The notes under the pieces are model-generated. The model was given only the letters and a program-made list of their open reading frames with translations, did not search any database and was not told where the DNA came from. A stretch of 64,000 nt of DNA from Streptomyces tirandamycinicus (GTDB lineage Bacteria > Actinomycetota > Actinomycetes > Streptomycetales > Streptomycetaceae): NCBI RefSeq assembly GCF_003097515.1, contig NZ_CP029188.1:4413001-4477000 (forward strand), written 5' to 3'. Shown here piece by piece: positions 52,243 to 62,058 of the stretch (within the stretch, counting starts at the first letter, position 1; each line of letters begins with the position of its first letter). A program made the translations under genes and the position numbers.

Positions 52243-53862
52243 ATGCGCGGTGCCAAGAGCGCCAAGTGGGTGGCCGGTGCGATCGTCGTCGCGATGGCGG
52301 CCACCGCCTGCGGCGGTGGCAGTGGTGACGACGAGGGCAAGAAGAGCCCGTCGGGCAAGCCCGAGGGCTACGTCTCGATCGACGTCGGCGAGCCGCAGAA
52401 GCCGCTGATCCCGGCCGACACCAACGAGAGCCTCGGCTCCTACGTCATCCAGTCGCTCTTCACCCAGCTGCTGGACTTCGACGCCAAGGGCGAGATCGTC
52501 TACACGAACGCCGAGTCCGTCACCACCACCGACTCGAAGACCTGGACCGTCAAGCTGAAGTCCGGCTGGAAGTTCCACAACGGCGAGGCCGTCACCGCGC
52601 AGTCCTACGTCGACGCGTGGAACTGGTACGCCAACATCAAGAACCAGCAGCAGAACAGCTTCTGGTTCTCGGACATCGCCGGCTACGCCGACGTCCACCC
52701 CGAGAAGGGTGAGCCGAAGGCCGACAAGATGTCGGGTCTGAAGGTCGTGGACGACACCACCTTCACCATTACGCTGACCGAGAAGGTCCCGTACTTCAAC
52801 TACAAGCTGGGCTATGCCACCTTCGCCCCGCTCCCGAAGGTCTTCTACGACGACCCGAAGGCGTTCGGCAAGAAGCCGATCGGCAACGGTCCGTACAAGT
52901 TCGAGAAGTGGACCCACAAGAAGCTGATCCAGGTTGCGGCCAACCCTGACTACCAGGGCCCCAACAAGGCGCAGAACAAGGGCATCCAGTTCAAGAACTA
53001 CGCGACCGTCGAGGCCGCGTACCAGGACGTCGTCTCCGGCAACCTGGACATCATCCGCCAGGTGGGCCCGACCGACCTGCCGAAGTACAAGCAGGACCTC
53101 GGCGAGGGCGCCATCGAGCAGCCGTACGCGGCGATCCAGACCCTCGTCCCGGCGTTCTACACCGCGACGTTCAAGGACATGGACCCGAAGGTGCGCCAGG
53201 GCCTGTCCATGGCGATCGACCGTGAGACGATCACCAAGACCGTCCTCAACAGCACCCGCACCCCCGCGACGAGCTTCACGCCGCCGCAGGTCAAGGGCAA
53301 CCAGGACCTGGGCACGGACGTGTTCACGTACAACCCGGCCAAGGCGAAGCAGCTGGTGACCGAGGGCGGCGGCGTCCCGGGCAACAAGATCTTCATCCAG
53401 TACAACTCCGACGGTGGCCACAAGGAGTGGGTGACCGCCGTCTGCGAGTCCATCCGCAAGGCGACCGGTGTCGACTGCATCGGCGACGCCAAGCCGGACT
53501 TCGCCACGGACCTCGAGGCCCGTGACAACGACCAGGTGAAGTCGATGTACCGCGGCGGCTGGGTGGCCGACTACCCGGTCAACGTGAACTTCATCAAGGA
53601 GCTCTACCACTCCGGCGCCGAGGCGAACAACGGTCGCTTCAAGGACGCCGCCATCGACAAGATGATGGCGGAGGCCGACAAGGCCAACTCCCTCGAGGAG
53701 TCCGTGAAGGGCTACCAGGAGGTCGAGAAGAAGCTGCTCGAGAAGATGCCGGCGATCCCGCTGTGGTACTACCGGATCAACGGTGGCCACGGCAAGGGCG
53801 TCGACAACGTGGAGGTCGACTTCCACGGTGACCTCGAGCTGACCGGAGTCACCGTCAAGTAA
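52243..53862 (+). CDS. Oligopeptide-binding lipoprotein of a BldK-type ABC transporter
   Basis: A 539-residue SBP family 5 lipoprotein: lipobox M-A-A-T-A-C (Cys near 23), V-K-L-K-S-G-W-K-F-H-N-G-E-A-V-T-A near the front, K-V-R-Q-G-L-S-M-A-I-D-R, and a C-terminal P-A-I-P-L-W-Y-Y. GAGGAGG precedes the ATG. It opens a five-gene operon next to typA. In S. coelicolor this neighbourhood, as I remember it, is the bldK locus, whose importer takes up a peptide needed for aerial growth. S. coelicolor gene order may differ from here, so no bldK letter is assigned. Confidence 0.9.
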   Translation: MRGAKSAKWVAGAIVVAMAATACGGGSGDDEGKKSPSGKPEGYVSIDVGEPQKPLIPADTNESLGSYVIQSLFTQLLDFDAKGEIVYTNAESVTTTDSKTWTVKLKSGWKFHNGEAVTAQSYVDAWNWYANIKNQQQNSFWFSDIAGYADVHPEKGEPKADKMSGLKVVDDTTFTITLTEKVPYFNYKLGYATFAPLPKVFYDDPKAFGKKPIGNGPYKFEKWTHKKLIQVAANPDYQGPNKAQNKGIQFKNYATVEAAYQDVVSGNLDIIRQVGPTDLPKYKQDLGEGAIEQPYAAIQTLVPAFYTATFKDMDPKVRQGLSMAIDRETITKTVLNSTRTPATSFTPPQVKGNQDLGTDVFTYNPAKAKQLVTEGGGVPGNKIFIQYNSDGGHKEWVTAVCESIRKATGVDCIGDAKPDFATDLEARDNDQVKSMYRGGWVADYPVNVNFIKELYHSGAEANNGRFKDAAIDKMMAEADKANSLEESVKGYQEVEKKLLEKMPAIPLWYYRINGGHGKGVDNVEVDFHGDLELTGVTVK

Positions 53863-53896
53863 CCCTTGACGGGTCCCAACCCCACTCGGCCATCAC

Positions 53897-53923
53897 CCGC
53901 CGCCGTCGGTCATCCGGCGGCGG
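53897..53923 (+). terminator. Intercistronic hairpin (possible attenuator)
   Basis: A 9-bp stem (CCGCCGCCG, 53897-53905 with 53915-53923) with a 9-nt loop lies between the binding-protein gene and the first permease. Such a hairpin would let the lipoprotein be made in excess over the membrane components. Confidence 0.5.
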
Positions 53924-53992
53924 CGGTGGTCCGGGGGCATGTGTGCTGCGCATCAGCGCCCCTGGGCCGGTAAACCCCTCACGGAGGCACCT

Positions 53993-54922
53993 ATGGGGCG
54001 CTACGTCGCACGACGACTGCTCCAGATGATCCCGGTGTTCATCGGGTCAACATTTTTGATCTTCGCCATGATGTACGCGCTTCCCGGCGACCCCGTCAGA
54101 GCGCTCATGGGAGACCAGGCTTTCGACCCCGCCATTCTCGAGGCGAAGCGGCATGAGCTCGGTCTCGACCTCCCCCTGTGGCAGCAGTACGTGAACTACC
54201 TGACCGGTCTGCTGCAGGGCGACTTCGGTACGGAGATCGGCAGTGGTCGCCCCATCTCCGAGATCATCGGTCAGGCGTTCCCCGTCACCGTACGGCTGAC
54301 GCTGTTCGCCTTCGCCTTCACGGTGATCGTCGGTATCGGACTCGGCATCGTCGCGGGCCTCAAGCCCGAGTCGGTCCGCGACCGCGGCCTCCTCGGCCTC
54401 ACCCTGGTACTGATCTCGATGCCCTCCTTCGTACTGGGCTACCTGATGCAGTACCTGTTCGCCTTCCAGTTGGGGCTGATCACCCCGACCGTGCAGGACT
54501 CCGAGAGCTTCGGCGACCTGTTCCTGCCGGCGATCGTCCTCGGCTCGCTCTCCCTGGCCTACGTGGCCCGTCTGACCCGTACGTCGATGGCGGAGAACCT
54601 GCGAGCCGACTACATGCGCACCGCGGTGGCCAAGGGCCTGCCGCGCCGCCGCATCGTCGGCGTCCACCTGATGCGCAACTCGCTCGTCCCCGTGGTCACC
54701 TTCCTCGGCACCGACATCGGCAACCTGATGACCGGCGCGATCGTCACCGAGGGCATCTTCAACGTGCAGGGTGTCGGTGACGCCATCTACGAGGCGCTGT
54801 TCCGCCGCGAGGGCGCCACGGTCGTCGGCATCGCCTCACTGATCGTCCTCGTCTATCTGCTCGCCAGCCTGCTCGTCGACCTGCTCTACGCGGTCCTGGA
54901 CCCGAGGATCCGGTATGCCTGA
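53993..54922 (+). CDS. Oligopeptide ABC transporter permease (DppB/OppB type)
   Basis: A 309-residue permease. It starts M-G-R-Y-V-A-R-R-L-L-Q-M-I-P-V-F-I-G with a first helix at about 10-30. Six membrane segments and the EAA loop A-K-G-L-P-R-R-R-I-V-G-V-H-L-M-R-N-S-L-V-P follow. It is the first membrane subunit of the operon. GGAGG is 6 nt upstream of the ATG; the open frame extends to 53939 without homology. It overlaps the next gene by 8 bp. Confidence 0.93.
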   Translation: MGRYVARRLLQMIPVFIGSTFLIFAMMYALPGDPVRALMGDQAFDPAILEAKRHELGLDLPLWQQYVNYLTGLLQGDFGTEIGSGRPISEIIGQAFPVTVRLTLFAFAFTVIVGIGLGIVAGLKPESVRDRGLLGLTLVLISMPSFVLGYLMQYLFAFQLGLITPTVQDSESFGDLFLPAIVLGSLSLAYVARLTRTSMAENLRADYMRTAVAKGLPRRRIVGVHLMRNSLVPVVTFLGTDIGNLMTGAIVTEGIFNVQGVGDAIYEALFRREGATVVGIASLIVLVYLLASLLVDLLYAVLDPRIRYA

Positions 54923-55877
54923 GAAGACCGCAGCCACCGGGGTGTCCGCCGAGGCCAAGGTCACCGCCGCCGCGCCGGACGCCGTCGCCGCGGCCGTGGC
55001 CGCCAAGCCGGAGAAGGCGCGCAGCCTCTGGTCCGACGCCTGGGGCGACCTGCGCCGCAACCCGCTGTTCCTGATCTCCGCCGCGCTGATCGTGCTGCTG
55101 CTGACGATCTCGGCCTTCCCGGGCCTGTTCACCTCCGCCTCGCCGCGCGACGCGGACCTGGCCAACCACTACCTGCAGCACCCGAACTGGGGCCACTTCT
55201 TCGCCCCGGACTGGTTCGGCTACGACGGCCAGGGACGTTCCATCTACGCCCGCGTCATCTACGGCGCCCGCGCCTCGATCATCGTGGGTGTCGGCGTCAC
55301 CGCGCTGGTCACGATCCTCGGCACCATCGTGGGCATGCTGGCCGGCTACTTCGGCGGCCTCACCGACTCGCTGCTGTCGCGCATCACCGACATCTTCATG
55401 GGCATCCCGTTCCTGCTCGGTGCGCTCGTCGTGCTGACCAGCTTCGAGAACCGTGCCATCTGGGTGGTCATCCTCGCCCTGGTGTTCCTCGGCTGGACCA
55501 CGATCGCCCGTGTCGCCCGCGGCGCGGTCATCAACATCAAGCAGGCGGACTACGTGGTGGCGGCCAAGGCGCTCGGCGCCTCCACCACCCGCATCCTGCT
55601 GCGGCACGTCCTGCCCAACGCGCTCGCCCCGATCATCGTCGTCGCCACGATCGCCCTGGGCGGCTACATCGCCGCCGAGGCGACGCTGTCGTTCCTCGGT
55701 GTCGGCCTGGCCGAGCCCACCGTGTCCTGGGGCGTCGACGTCTCCAGCGGACGCGAGCAGCTCCGAAACGCGCCCTACGTCCTGATCATCCCCTCGGTGA
55801 TGGTCTCGATCACGGTGCTCGCGTTCCTCATGTTCGGCGATGCGGTGCGCAACGCCCTCGACCCCAAGCTGCGCTGA
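54915..55877 (+). CDS. Oligopeptide ABC transporter permease (DppC/OppC type)
   Basis: A 320-residue permease with an Ala-rich cytoplasmic N-terminus (about 1-35). It then has the OppC-N segment S-L-W-S-D-A-W-G-D-L-R-R-N-P-L-F and six membrane segments. The EAA loop is A-A-K-A-L-G-A-S-T-T-R-I-L-L-R-H-V-L-P-N. It ends F-G-D-A-V-R-N-A-L-D-P-K-L-R, typical for the family. Its start lies inside the preceding permease gene. Confidence 0.93.
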   Translation: MPEKTAATGVSAEAKVTAAAPDAVAAAVAAKPEKARSLWSDAWGDLRRNPLFLISAALIVLLLTISAFPGLFTSASPRDADLANHYLQHPNWGHFFAPDWFGYDGQGRSIYARVIYGARASIIVGVGVTALVTILGTIVGMLAGYFGGLTDSLLSRITDIFMGIPFLLGALVVLTSFENRAIWVVILALVFLGWTTIARVARGAVINIKQADYVVAAKALGASTTRILLRHVLPNALAPIIVVATIALGGYIAAEATLSFLGVGLAEPTVSWGVDVSSGREQLRNAPYVLIIPSVMVSITVLAFLMFGDAVRNALDPKLR

Positions 55878-55888
55878 GGGAGGCGTAC

Positions 55889-56947
55889 GTGACCATCATC
55901 GACAAGACGGCGGATGTCCCCGCCCCCCGCAGCGGCCGGGAGAACGAGGGTCCGCTGCTCGAAGTCCGCGACCTCCATGTGGAGTTCCACACCCGCGACG
56001 GCGTCACCAAGGCCGTCAACGGCGTCAACTACTCCGTCAGCGCCGGTGAGACGCTCGCCGTGCTCGGTGAGTCCGGCTCCGGCAAGTCCGTGACCGCCCA
56101 GGCGATCATGGGCATCCTGGACATGCCCCCGGGGCGCATCCCCAAGGGCGAGATCCTCTTCCGCGGCCAGGACATGCTCACCATGTCCGCCGAGGAGCGC
56201 CGTGCGCTCCGCGGCCGCAAGATCGCGATGATCTTCCAGGACGCGCTGTCGTCCCTGAACCCGGTGCTGTCGGTGGGCTACCAGCTCGGTGAGATGTTCC
56301 GGGTGCACGAGGGCCTGTCCAAGAAGGACGCCAAGGTCAAGGCCATCGAGCTGATGGACCGGGTGAAGATCCCGGCAGCCGCGGCCCGGGTCGGCGACTA
56401 CCCGCACCAGTTCTCCGGCGGTATGCGCCAGCGCATCATGATCGCCATGGCGCTCGCGCTGGAGCCGGACCTGATCATCGCCGACGAGCCGACCACCGCG
56501 CTCGACGTGACCGTCCAGGCGCAGGTCATGGATCTGCTGGCGGAACTCCAGGCCGAGTACAACATGGGCCTGATCCTGATCACCCACGACCTCGGCGTGG
56601 TCGCGGACGTCGCGGACAAGATCGCCGTGATGTACGCGGGCCGGATCGTCGAGACCGCGCCCGTCCACGAGCTGTACAAGCGCCCGGCTCATCCGTACAC
56701 CCGGGGTCTGCTCGACTCGATCCCCCGCCTGGACCAGAAGGGCCAGGAGCTGTACGCGATCAAGGGTCTGCCGCCCAACCTGACGCGCATCCCGACCGGT
56801 TGTGCGTTCAACCCGCGCTGCCCGAAGGCCGACGACGTCTGCCGCACGGACGTCCCGGCCCTGCACCAGGTGACCGAGCAGGACGGCACCGAGTTGCCCG
56901 GCCGCGGAAGCGCGTGCCACTTCTGGAAGGAGACGATCCATGGCTGA
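55889..56947 (+). CDS. Oligopeptide ABC transporter ATP-binding protein (DppD/OppD type)
   Basis: A 352-residue ATPase. Walker A is G-E-S-G-S-G-K-S-V-T, the signature F-S-G-G-M-R-Q-R, Walker B L-I-I-A-D-E-P-T-T-A-L-D and the switch T-H-D. The C-terminal oligo_HPY region carries four Cys (C-A-F-N-P-R-C...C...C) that in DppD-like proteins bind a [4Fe-4S] cluster. GTG start after GGGAGG; overlaps the following gene by 8 bp. Confidence 0.93.
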   Translation: MTIIDKTADVPAPRSGRENEGPLLEVRDLHVEFHTRDGVTKAVNGVNYSVSAGETLAVLGESGSGKSVTAQAIMGILDMPPGRIPKGEILFRGQDMLTMSAEERRALRGRKIAMIFQDALSSLNPVLSVGYQLGEMFRVHEGLSKKDAKVKAIELMDRVKIPAAAARVGDYPHQFSGGMRQRIMIAMALALEPDLIIADEPTTALDVTVQAQVMDLLAELQAEYNMGLILITHDLGVVADVADKIAVMYAGRIVETAPVHELYKRPAHPYTRGLLDSIPRLDQKGQELYAIKGLPPNLTRIPTGCAFNPRCPKADDVCRTDVPALHQVTEQDGTELPGRGSACHFWKETIHG

Positions 56948-58112
56948 GCTCGGCAAGGCCGCTTCATCGGCCGAGGGCTCGACCGCGGACTCCGTGGACG
57001 TGACGCCGAACGCCACCGAGGTCGAGAGGGTCGACTCCGCCACCGAGGCGGAGGCGGTCGCCGCGCTCGACGCCCCGGTGGACCGCGGCGAGCCGATCCT
57101 CCAGGTGCGCAATCTGGTCAAGCACTTCCCGATGACCCAGGGCATCCTCTTCAAGAAGAAGATCGGTGCGGTCAAGGCGGTGGACGGCGTCTCGTTCGAC
57201 CTCCACCAGGGCGAGACCCTCGGCATCGTCGGCGAGTCCGGTTGCGGCAAGTCGACCGTCGCCAAGCTGCTGATGTCGCTCGAGACCGCCACGTCCGGCG
57301 AGGTCTTCTACAAGGGGCAGGACATCACCCGGCTGTCCGGGCGGGCGCTGAAGGCCGTCCGCCGGAACATCCAGATGGTCTTCCAGGACCCGTACACCTC
57401 GCTGAACCCGCGGATGACGGTGGGCGACATCATCGGGGAGCCCTTCGACATCCACCCGGAGGTGGCCCCCAAGGGCGACCGGCGCCGCAAGGTCCAGGAG
57501 CTGCTGGACGTCGTCGGCCTGAACCCCGAGTACATCAACCGGTACCCGCACCAGTTCTCCGGTGGCCAGCGGCAGCGCATCGGCATCGCCCGGGGCCTCG
57601 CGCTGAACCCGGAGATCATCATCTGCGACGAGCCGGTGTCGGCACTGGACGTGTCCGTGCAGGCGCAGGTCATCAACCTGATGGAGAAGCTCCAGGACGA
57701 GTTCAACCTCTCCTACGTCTTCATCGCCCACGACCTGTCCATCGTCCGGCACATCTCCGACCGGGTCGGCGTGATGTACCTGGGCCAGATGGCGGAGATC
57801 GGCACGGACACGCAGATCTACGACCACCCGACGCACCCGTACACCCAGGCTCTGCTGTCGGCGGTGCCGGTGCCCGACCCCGAGTCCCGCGAAGGCCGGG
57901 AGCGGATCATCCTCACGGGTGACGTCCCGTCGCCGGCGAACCCGCCGTCCGGTTGCCGCTTCCGTACCCGGTGCTGGAAGGCCCAGGAGAAGTGCGCCAC
58001 CGAGGTGCCGCTGCTGGCCGTTCCGGAGCGCTTCGCGGGCCAGGACACTCCCGCGGCGCACGAGTCGGCCTGCCACTTCGCCGAGGAGAAGGACGTCGTG
58101 CACGCGGCCTAG
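56940..58112 (+). CDS. Oligopeptide ABC transporter ATP-binding protein (DppF/OppF type)
   Basis: A 390-residue ATPase. An acidic, probably disordered N-terminus (about 1-45) precedes the domain: Walker A G-E-S-G-C-G-K-S-T, Q-loop V-F-Q-D-P-Y-T-S-L-N-P-R, signature F-S-G-G-Q-R-Q-R, Walker B I-I-C-D-E-P-V-S-A-L-D. An oligo_HPY C-terminus with a Cys set (C-R-F-R-T-R-C...C) follows. It is the second ATPase of the heterodimer and the last gene of operon 1; the terminator follows at 58141. Confidence 0.93.
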   Translation: MAELGKAASSAEGSTADSVDVTPNATEVERVDSATEAEAVAALDAPVDRGEPILQVRNLVKHFPMTQGILFKKKIGAVKAVDGVSFDLHQGETLGIVGESGCGKSTVAKLLMSLETATSGEVFYKGQDITRLSGRALKAVRRNIQMVFQDPYTSLNPRMTVGDIIGEPFDIHPEVAPKGDRRRKVQELLDVVGLNPEYINRYPHQFSGGQRQRIGIARGLALNPEIIICDEPVSALDVSVQAQVINLMEKLQDEFNLSYVFIAHDLSIVRHISDRVGVMYLGQMAEIGTDTQIYDHPTHPYTQALLSAVPVPDPESREGRERIILTGDVPSPANPPSGCRFRTRCWKAQEKCATEVPLLAVPERFAGQDTPAAHESACHFAEEKDVVHAA

Positions 58113-58140
58113 CCGGGGCCGGACGTCCGGACGCCGTACG

Positions 58141-58170
58141 AGCAGGGCTCCCCTTCGGGGGAGCCCTGCT
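58141..58170 (+). terminator. Terminator of the first peptide-transporter operon
   Basis: A perfect 13-bp stem (AGCAGGGCTCCCC with its complement, 58141-58153 and 58158-58170) is closed by a TTCG tetraloop, the most stable RNA loop type. Confidence 0.9.
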
Positions 58171-58225
58171 GCGTGTCGTGCCCGGTGTCGGCGGCCGCCT
58201 GCGCGAAGGCTCCCGGGACCCGGAA

Positions 58226-58307
58226 CCTCTCCCGCCACCCCTACATCTCCCGTCACCCGCTACGTCTCCCGCCTCCCGTCACCCGCTACGTCTCCCGCCA
58301 CCCGGGA
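58226..58307. repeat. Tandem repeat between the two peptide-transporter operons
   Basis: Four units starting TCTCCCG at 58226, 58244, 58263 and 58289, of 18, 19, 26 and 19 bp (TCTCCCGTCACCCGCTACG type). The 385-bp gap 58113-58497 otherwise has the terminator and no recognisable promoter. Confidence 0.85.
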
Positions 58308-58497
58308 CGTGCCCCCTCACCCGGCGCGGGACGGCCCGCACACCGGCCGGGCCGAGGGGATGCTCGGGCGTACCGGGCAGGCGCCCGTACGGCCCAGCGG
58401 TCACACACCCGTTGAGCCCAACCCGATGTGTGCTTTTCCCTCCGCCGTCAACACATGGAGTGCCCAGGCCGGAGCGGCGATCATCTGGAGGCACTCC

Positions 58498-60120
58498 ATG
58501 CGCGGAGCCACTCACGTCACCCGGGCCGCCTGCGCGGTCGCCGTCGTCCTCGTGGCCTGCGCGTGCGGTGGCGGAGCCCCCGCCGGCGGGCCCGACGGGA
58601 TCGTGACGTCGTCCTGGGGGGACCCCCAGAACCCCCTGGAACCGGCGAACACCAACGAGGTCCAGGGCGGCAAGGTCCTCGACATGATCTTCCGGGGCCT
58701 GAAGCGCTACGACCCGCGGACCGGTGAGGCCGAGGACATGCTCGCCGAGCGGATCGAGACGGACGACTCGGTCGAGTTCACGGTCACGGTCAAGAACGGC
58801 TGGACCTTCTCCGACGGTGAGCCCGTGACCGCGAAGTCCTTCGTCGACGCCTGGAACTACGGCGCGCACCTGAAGAACAACCAGCGCAACGCCTACTTCT
58901 TCGGCTACATCGAGGGGTACGACCAGGTCCATCCCGCCTCCGGGCAGCCCACCGCGCAGACCATGTCCGGCCTGAAGGTCACCGGCGAGCGGACCTTCAC
59001 CGTCAGGCTCACCCAGAAGTTCTCCACCTGGCCCGAAACACTCGGCTACGCCGCGTTCGCGCCCCTGCCCAGCAGCTTCTTCAGCGACCACGACGCCTGG
59101 CTGGCCCGCCCCGTCGGCAACGGACCGTACGCCGTCGACAGCTACACCCGGGGCGCCCAGATGTCCCTGCGCCGCTGGGACGGCTATCCGGGTCAGGACA
59201 AGGCGCGCAACGGCGGCGTCGACCTGAAGGTCTACACCGACAGCAACACCGCCTACACCGATCTGACGGCGGGCCACCTCGACCTGGTCGACGACGTGCC
59301 GGCCGCCCAGCTCCGCAACGTCAGGGCCGATCTCGGCGACCGGTACATCAACACCCCGGCCGGCATCATCCAGACCCTCGCCTTCCCCTACTACGACCCG
59401 GACTGGAACAAGCCGGGCCAGGAGAAGGTGCGCCAGGGCCTGTCCATGGCGATCAACCGGCAGCAGATCACCGACACCATCTTCCAGCGGACCCGTACCC
59501 CCGCCAAGGACTGGACCTCACCCGTCCTCGGCCCCGACGGCGGCTACGACGCGACGCTGTGCGGCGTCCACTGCACCTACGACCCCGCCCGGGCGAGGAA
59601 GCTGATCGCCGAGGGCGGCGGCATCCCCGGCGGCCAGGTGAGGATCACGTACAACGCCGACACCGGCTCCCACCGGCAGTGGGTCGACGCCGTGTGCAAC
59701 TCCGTCAACAACGCGCTCGGCAACGACCGGGCCTGCGTCGGCAACCCCGTCGGCACCTTCGCCGACTACCGCAACCAGATCACGCAGTCGAAGATGAGCG
59801 GCCCGTTCCGGGCCGGCTGGCAGATGGACTACCCGCTCATCCAGAACTTCCTCCAGCCGCTCTACTACACCAACGCCTCCTCCAACGACGGCAAGTGGAG
59901 CAACGAGACGTTCGACCGGCTGGTCGACCAGGCCAACGCGGAGACCGACCCCGCCAAGGCGATCAAGACCTTCCAGCAGGCGGAGAGGGTCGTACGGGAC
60001 CAGATGGCCGCCATCCCGCTCTGGTACCAGAACGGCAGCGCCGGCTACTCCGAGCGGATCTCCAACGTCTCCCTGAACCAGTTCAGCGTCCCCGTCTACG
60101 AAGAGATCACCGTCGGCTGA
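58498..60120 (+). CDS. Oligopeptide-binding lipoprotein, second transporter
   Basis: A 540-residue SBP family 5 lipoprotein, starting MRGATHVTRAACAVAVVLVA with Cys in L-V-A-C-A-C (near 22-24). The mature part mirrors the first transporter: S-W-G-D-P-Q-N-P-L-E-P-A-N-T-N-E-V, K-V-R-Q-G-L-S-M-A-I-N-R, and C-terminal A-A-I-P-L-W-Y. GGAGG lies 7 nt before the ATG. The open frame extends upstream to 57919 without homology. Divergence from the first binding protein suggests a different peptide range. Confidence 0.92.
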   Translation: MRGATHVTRAACAVAVVLVACACGGGAPAGGPDGIVTSSWGDPQNPLEPANTNEVQGGKVLDMIFRGLKRYDPRTGEAEDMLAERIETDDSVEFTVTVKNGWTFSDGEPVTAKSFVDAWNYGAHLKNNQRNAYFFGYIEGYDQVHPASGQPTAQTMSGLKVTGERTFTVRLTQKFSTWPETLGYAAFAPLPSSFFSDHDAWLARPVGNGPYAVDSYTRGAQMSLRRWDGYPGQDKARNGGVDLKVYTDSNTAYTDLTAGHLDLVDDVPAAQLRNVRADLGDRYINTPAGIIQTLAFPYYDPDWNKPGQEKVRQGLSMAINRQQITDTIFQRTRTPAKDWTSPVLGPDGGYDATLCGVHCTYDPARARKLIAEGGGIPGGQVRITYNADTGSHRQWVDAVCNSVNNALGNDRACVGNPVGTFADYRNQITQSKMSGPFRAGWQMDYPLIQNFLQPLYYTNASSNDGKWSNETFDRLVDQANAETDPAKAIKTFQQAERVVRDQMAAIPLWYQNGSAGYSERISNVSLNQFSVPVYEEITVG

Positions 60121-60150
60121 CCCCGCCCGCCCGGACCCGAGGAGCGCCTC

Positions 60151-61074
60151 ATGGGACGTTATGTGATCCGGCGTCTGCTCCAGATGATCCCGGTGTTCGT
60201 CGGAGCCACGCTGCTGATCTTCCTCATGGTGAACGTGATGGGCGACCCCATCGCCGGGCTGTGCGGCGAGCGGGAGTGCGACCCGGCCACCGCCGCCCGG
60301 CTGCGCGCGGAGTTCGGTCTCGACAAGCCCGTCTGGCAGCAATACCTGACCTACATGGGCAACGTCTTCACCGGTGACTTCGGCACCGCCTTCAACGGGC
60401 AGCCGGTCACCGAGTTGATGGCCGACGCCTTCCCGGTCACCATCCGGCTCACCCTGGTGGCGATCGTCTTCGAGATCGTCATCGGCATCGGCCTCGGCAT
60501 GCTCACCGGGCTCCGCCGCGGCCGTCCCGTCGACACCGGCGTCCTGCTCGTCACCCTGGTCGTGATCGCAGTCCCGACCTTCGTCACCGGACTGCTGCTG
60601 CAACTGCTGCTCGGCGTGAAGTGGGGCTGGATCCGGCCCTCGGTGTCCGCCGAGGCCCCGCTCGACGAACTGATCGTGCCCGGACTGGTCCTCGCCGCCG
60701 TCTCGCTCGCCTACGTCACCCGGCTGACCAGGACCTCCATCGCCGAGAACCGGCGCGCCGACTATGTGCGCACGGCCATCGCCAAGGGACTGCCCCGCCG
60801 CCGGGTCATGACCCACCACCTGCTGCGCAACTCGCTGATCCCGGTGGTCACCTTCATCGGCGCCGACATCGGCGCACTGATGGGAGGGGCCATCGTCACC
60901 GAGCGCATCTTCAACATCCACGGCGTCGGCTACCAGCTGTACCAGGGCATCCTCCGCCAGAACACCCAGACCGTCGTCGGCTTCGTGACCGTGCTGGTGC
61001 TGGTGTTCCTGCTGGTGAACCTGCTCGTCGACCTGCTGTACGCCGTACTCGACCCGAGGATCCGCTATGCCTGA
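60151..61074 (+). CDS. Oligopeptide ABC transporter permease (DppB type), second transporter
   Basis: A 307-residue permease close to the one at 53993: M-G-R-Y-V-I-R-R-L-L-Q-M-I-P-V-F-V-G, EAA loop A-K-G-L-P-R-R-R-V-M-T-H-H-L-L-R-N-S-L-I-P. A loop holds two Cys (L-C-G-E-R-E-C), absent from the first paralogue. GAGGAGC precedes the ATG. It overlaps the next gene by 8 bp, as in the first operon. Confidence 0.93.
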   Translation: MGRYVIRRLLQMIPVFVGATLLIFLMVNVMGDPIAGLCGERECDPATAARLRAEFGLDKPVWQQYLTYMGNVFTGDFGTAFNGQPVTELMADAFPVTIRLTLVAIVFEIVIGIGLGMLTGLRRGRPVDTGVLLVTLVVIAVPTFVTGLLLQLLLGVKWGWIRPSVSAEAPLDELIVPGLVLAAVSLAYVTRLTRTSIAENRRADYVRTAIAKGLPRRRVMTHHLLRNSLIPVVTFIGADIGALMGGAIVTERIFNIHGVGYQLYQGILRQNTQTVVGFVTVLVLVFLLVNLLVDLLYAVLDPRIRYA

Positions 61075-62047
61075 GGCCCAGTACGACGACGGACGGGCCA
61101 TCGCGCCGACCGGCGGCGGCGGTGCCATGGACCTCGCCACCGCCGAGGGCGAGACCCTGGAGCGGGCCCCCGCCGGCCCGCCCGGGTCCGGCCCCGCCGG
61201 GAGGCCGCGCAGCCTGTGGTCCGACGCCTGGCACGACCTGCGCCGCAACCCCGTCTTCGTCGTCGCGGCCCTGGTCATCCTCTTCCTGGTCGTCATCTCG
61301 ATCTGGCCGCAGCTGATCGCCCCCGGCAACCCCCTCGACTGCGACCTCGCCAAGGCGCAGCAGGGCTCCCAGCCCGGGCATCCCTTCGGCTTCGACGGCC
61401 AGGGCTGCGACGTCTACACCCGGACCGTGCACGGCGCCCGGACCTCGGTGACCGTCGGCGTCTGCGCCACGCTCGGCGTGGCGCTCCTCGGCTCCGTCCT
61501 CGGCGGGTTCGCCGGCTTCTTCGGCGGGGCCCCGGACGCCCTGCTGTCCCGGCTCACCGACGTCTTCTTCGCCATCCCCGTCGTCCTCGGCGGGCTGGTG
61601 CTGCTGTCCGTCGTCACCAGCGACACCGTCTGGCCGGTGATCGGGTTCATGCTGCTGCTGGGCTGGCCGCAGGTCTCCCGCATCGCCCGCGGGTCGGTGA
61701 TCACCGTCAAGCAGAACGACTACGTGCAGGCCGCCCGGGCCCTCGGTGCCTCACCGGCGCGGCTGCTGCTGAAGCACGTCATGCCGAACGCCGTCGCACC
61801 GGTGATCGTCGTGGCCACCATCGCGCTCGGCACGTACATCTCCCTGGAGGCGACCCTGTCGTACCTCGGTGTCGGGCTGCGGCCGCCGACGGTGTCCTGG
61901 GGAATCGACATCTCCGCCGCGTCGCCGTACATCCGCAACGCCCCGCACATGCTGCTCTGGCCGGCCGGCGCGCTCGCGGTGACCGTGCTCGCGTTCATCA
62001 TGCTCGGCGACGCGGTGCGCGACGCCCTCGACCCCAAGCTGCGCTGA
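61067..62047 (+). CDS. Oligopeptide ABC transporter permease (DppC type), second transporter
   Basis: A 326-residue permease with a Gly/Pro-rich N-terminus (about 1-45). The OppC-N segment is S-L-W-S-D-A-W-H-D-L-R-R-N-P-V-F, the EAA loop A-A-R-A-L-G-A-S-P-A-R-L-L-L-K-H-V-M-P-N, and the end L-G-D-A-V-R-D-A-L-D-P-K-L-R. Like its partner permease it has extra extracytoplasmic cysteines (L-D-C-D, G-Q-G-C-D). Such pairs are missing from operon 1. Confidence 0.93.
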   Translation: MPEAQYDDGRAIAPTGGGGAMDLATAEGETLERAPAGPPGSGPAGRPRSLWSDAWHDLRRNPVFVVAALVILFLVVISIWPQLIAPGNPLDCDLAKAQQGSQPGHPFGFDGQGCDVYTRTVHGARTSVTVGVCATLGVALLGSVLGGFAGFFGGAPDALLSRLTDVFFAIPVVLGGLVLLSVVTSDTVWPVIGFMLLLGWPQVSRIARGSVITVKQNDYVQAARALGASPARLLLKHVMPNAVAPVIVVATIALGTYISLEATLSYLGVGLRPPTVSWGIDISAASPYIRNAPHMLLWPAGALAVTVLAFIMLGDAVRDALDPKLR

Positions 62048-62058
62048 GGAGCACCGCC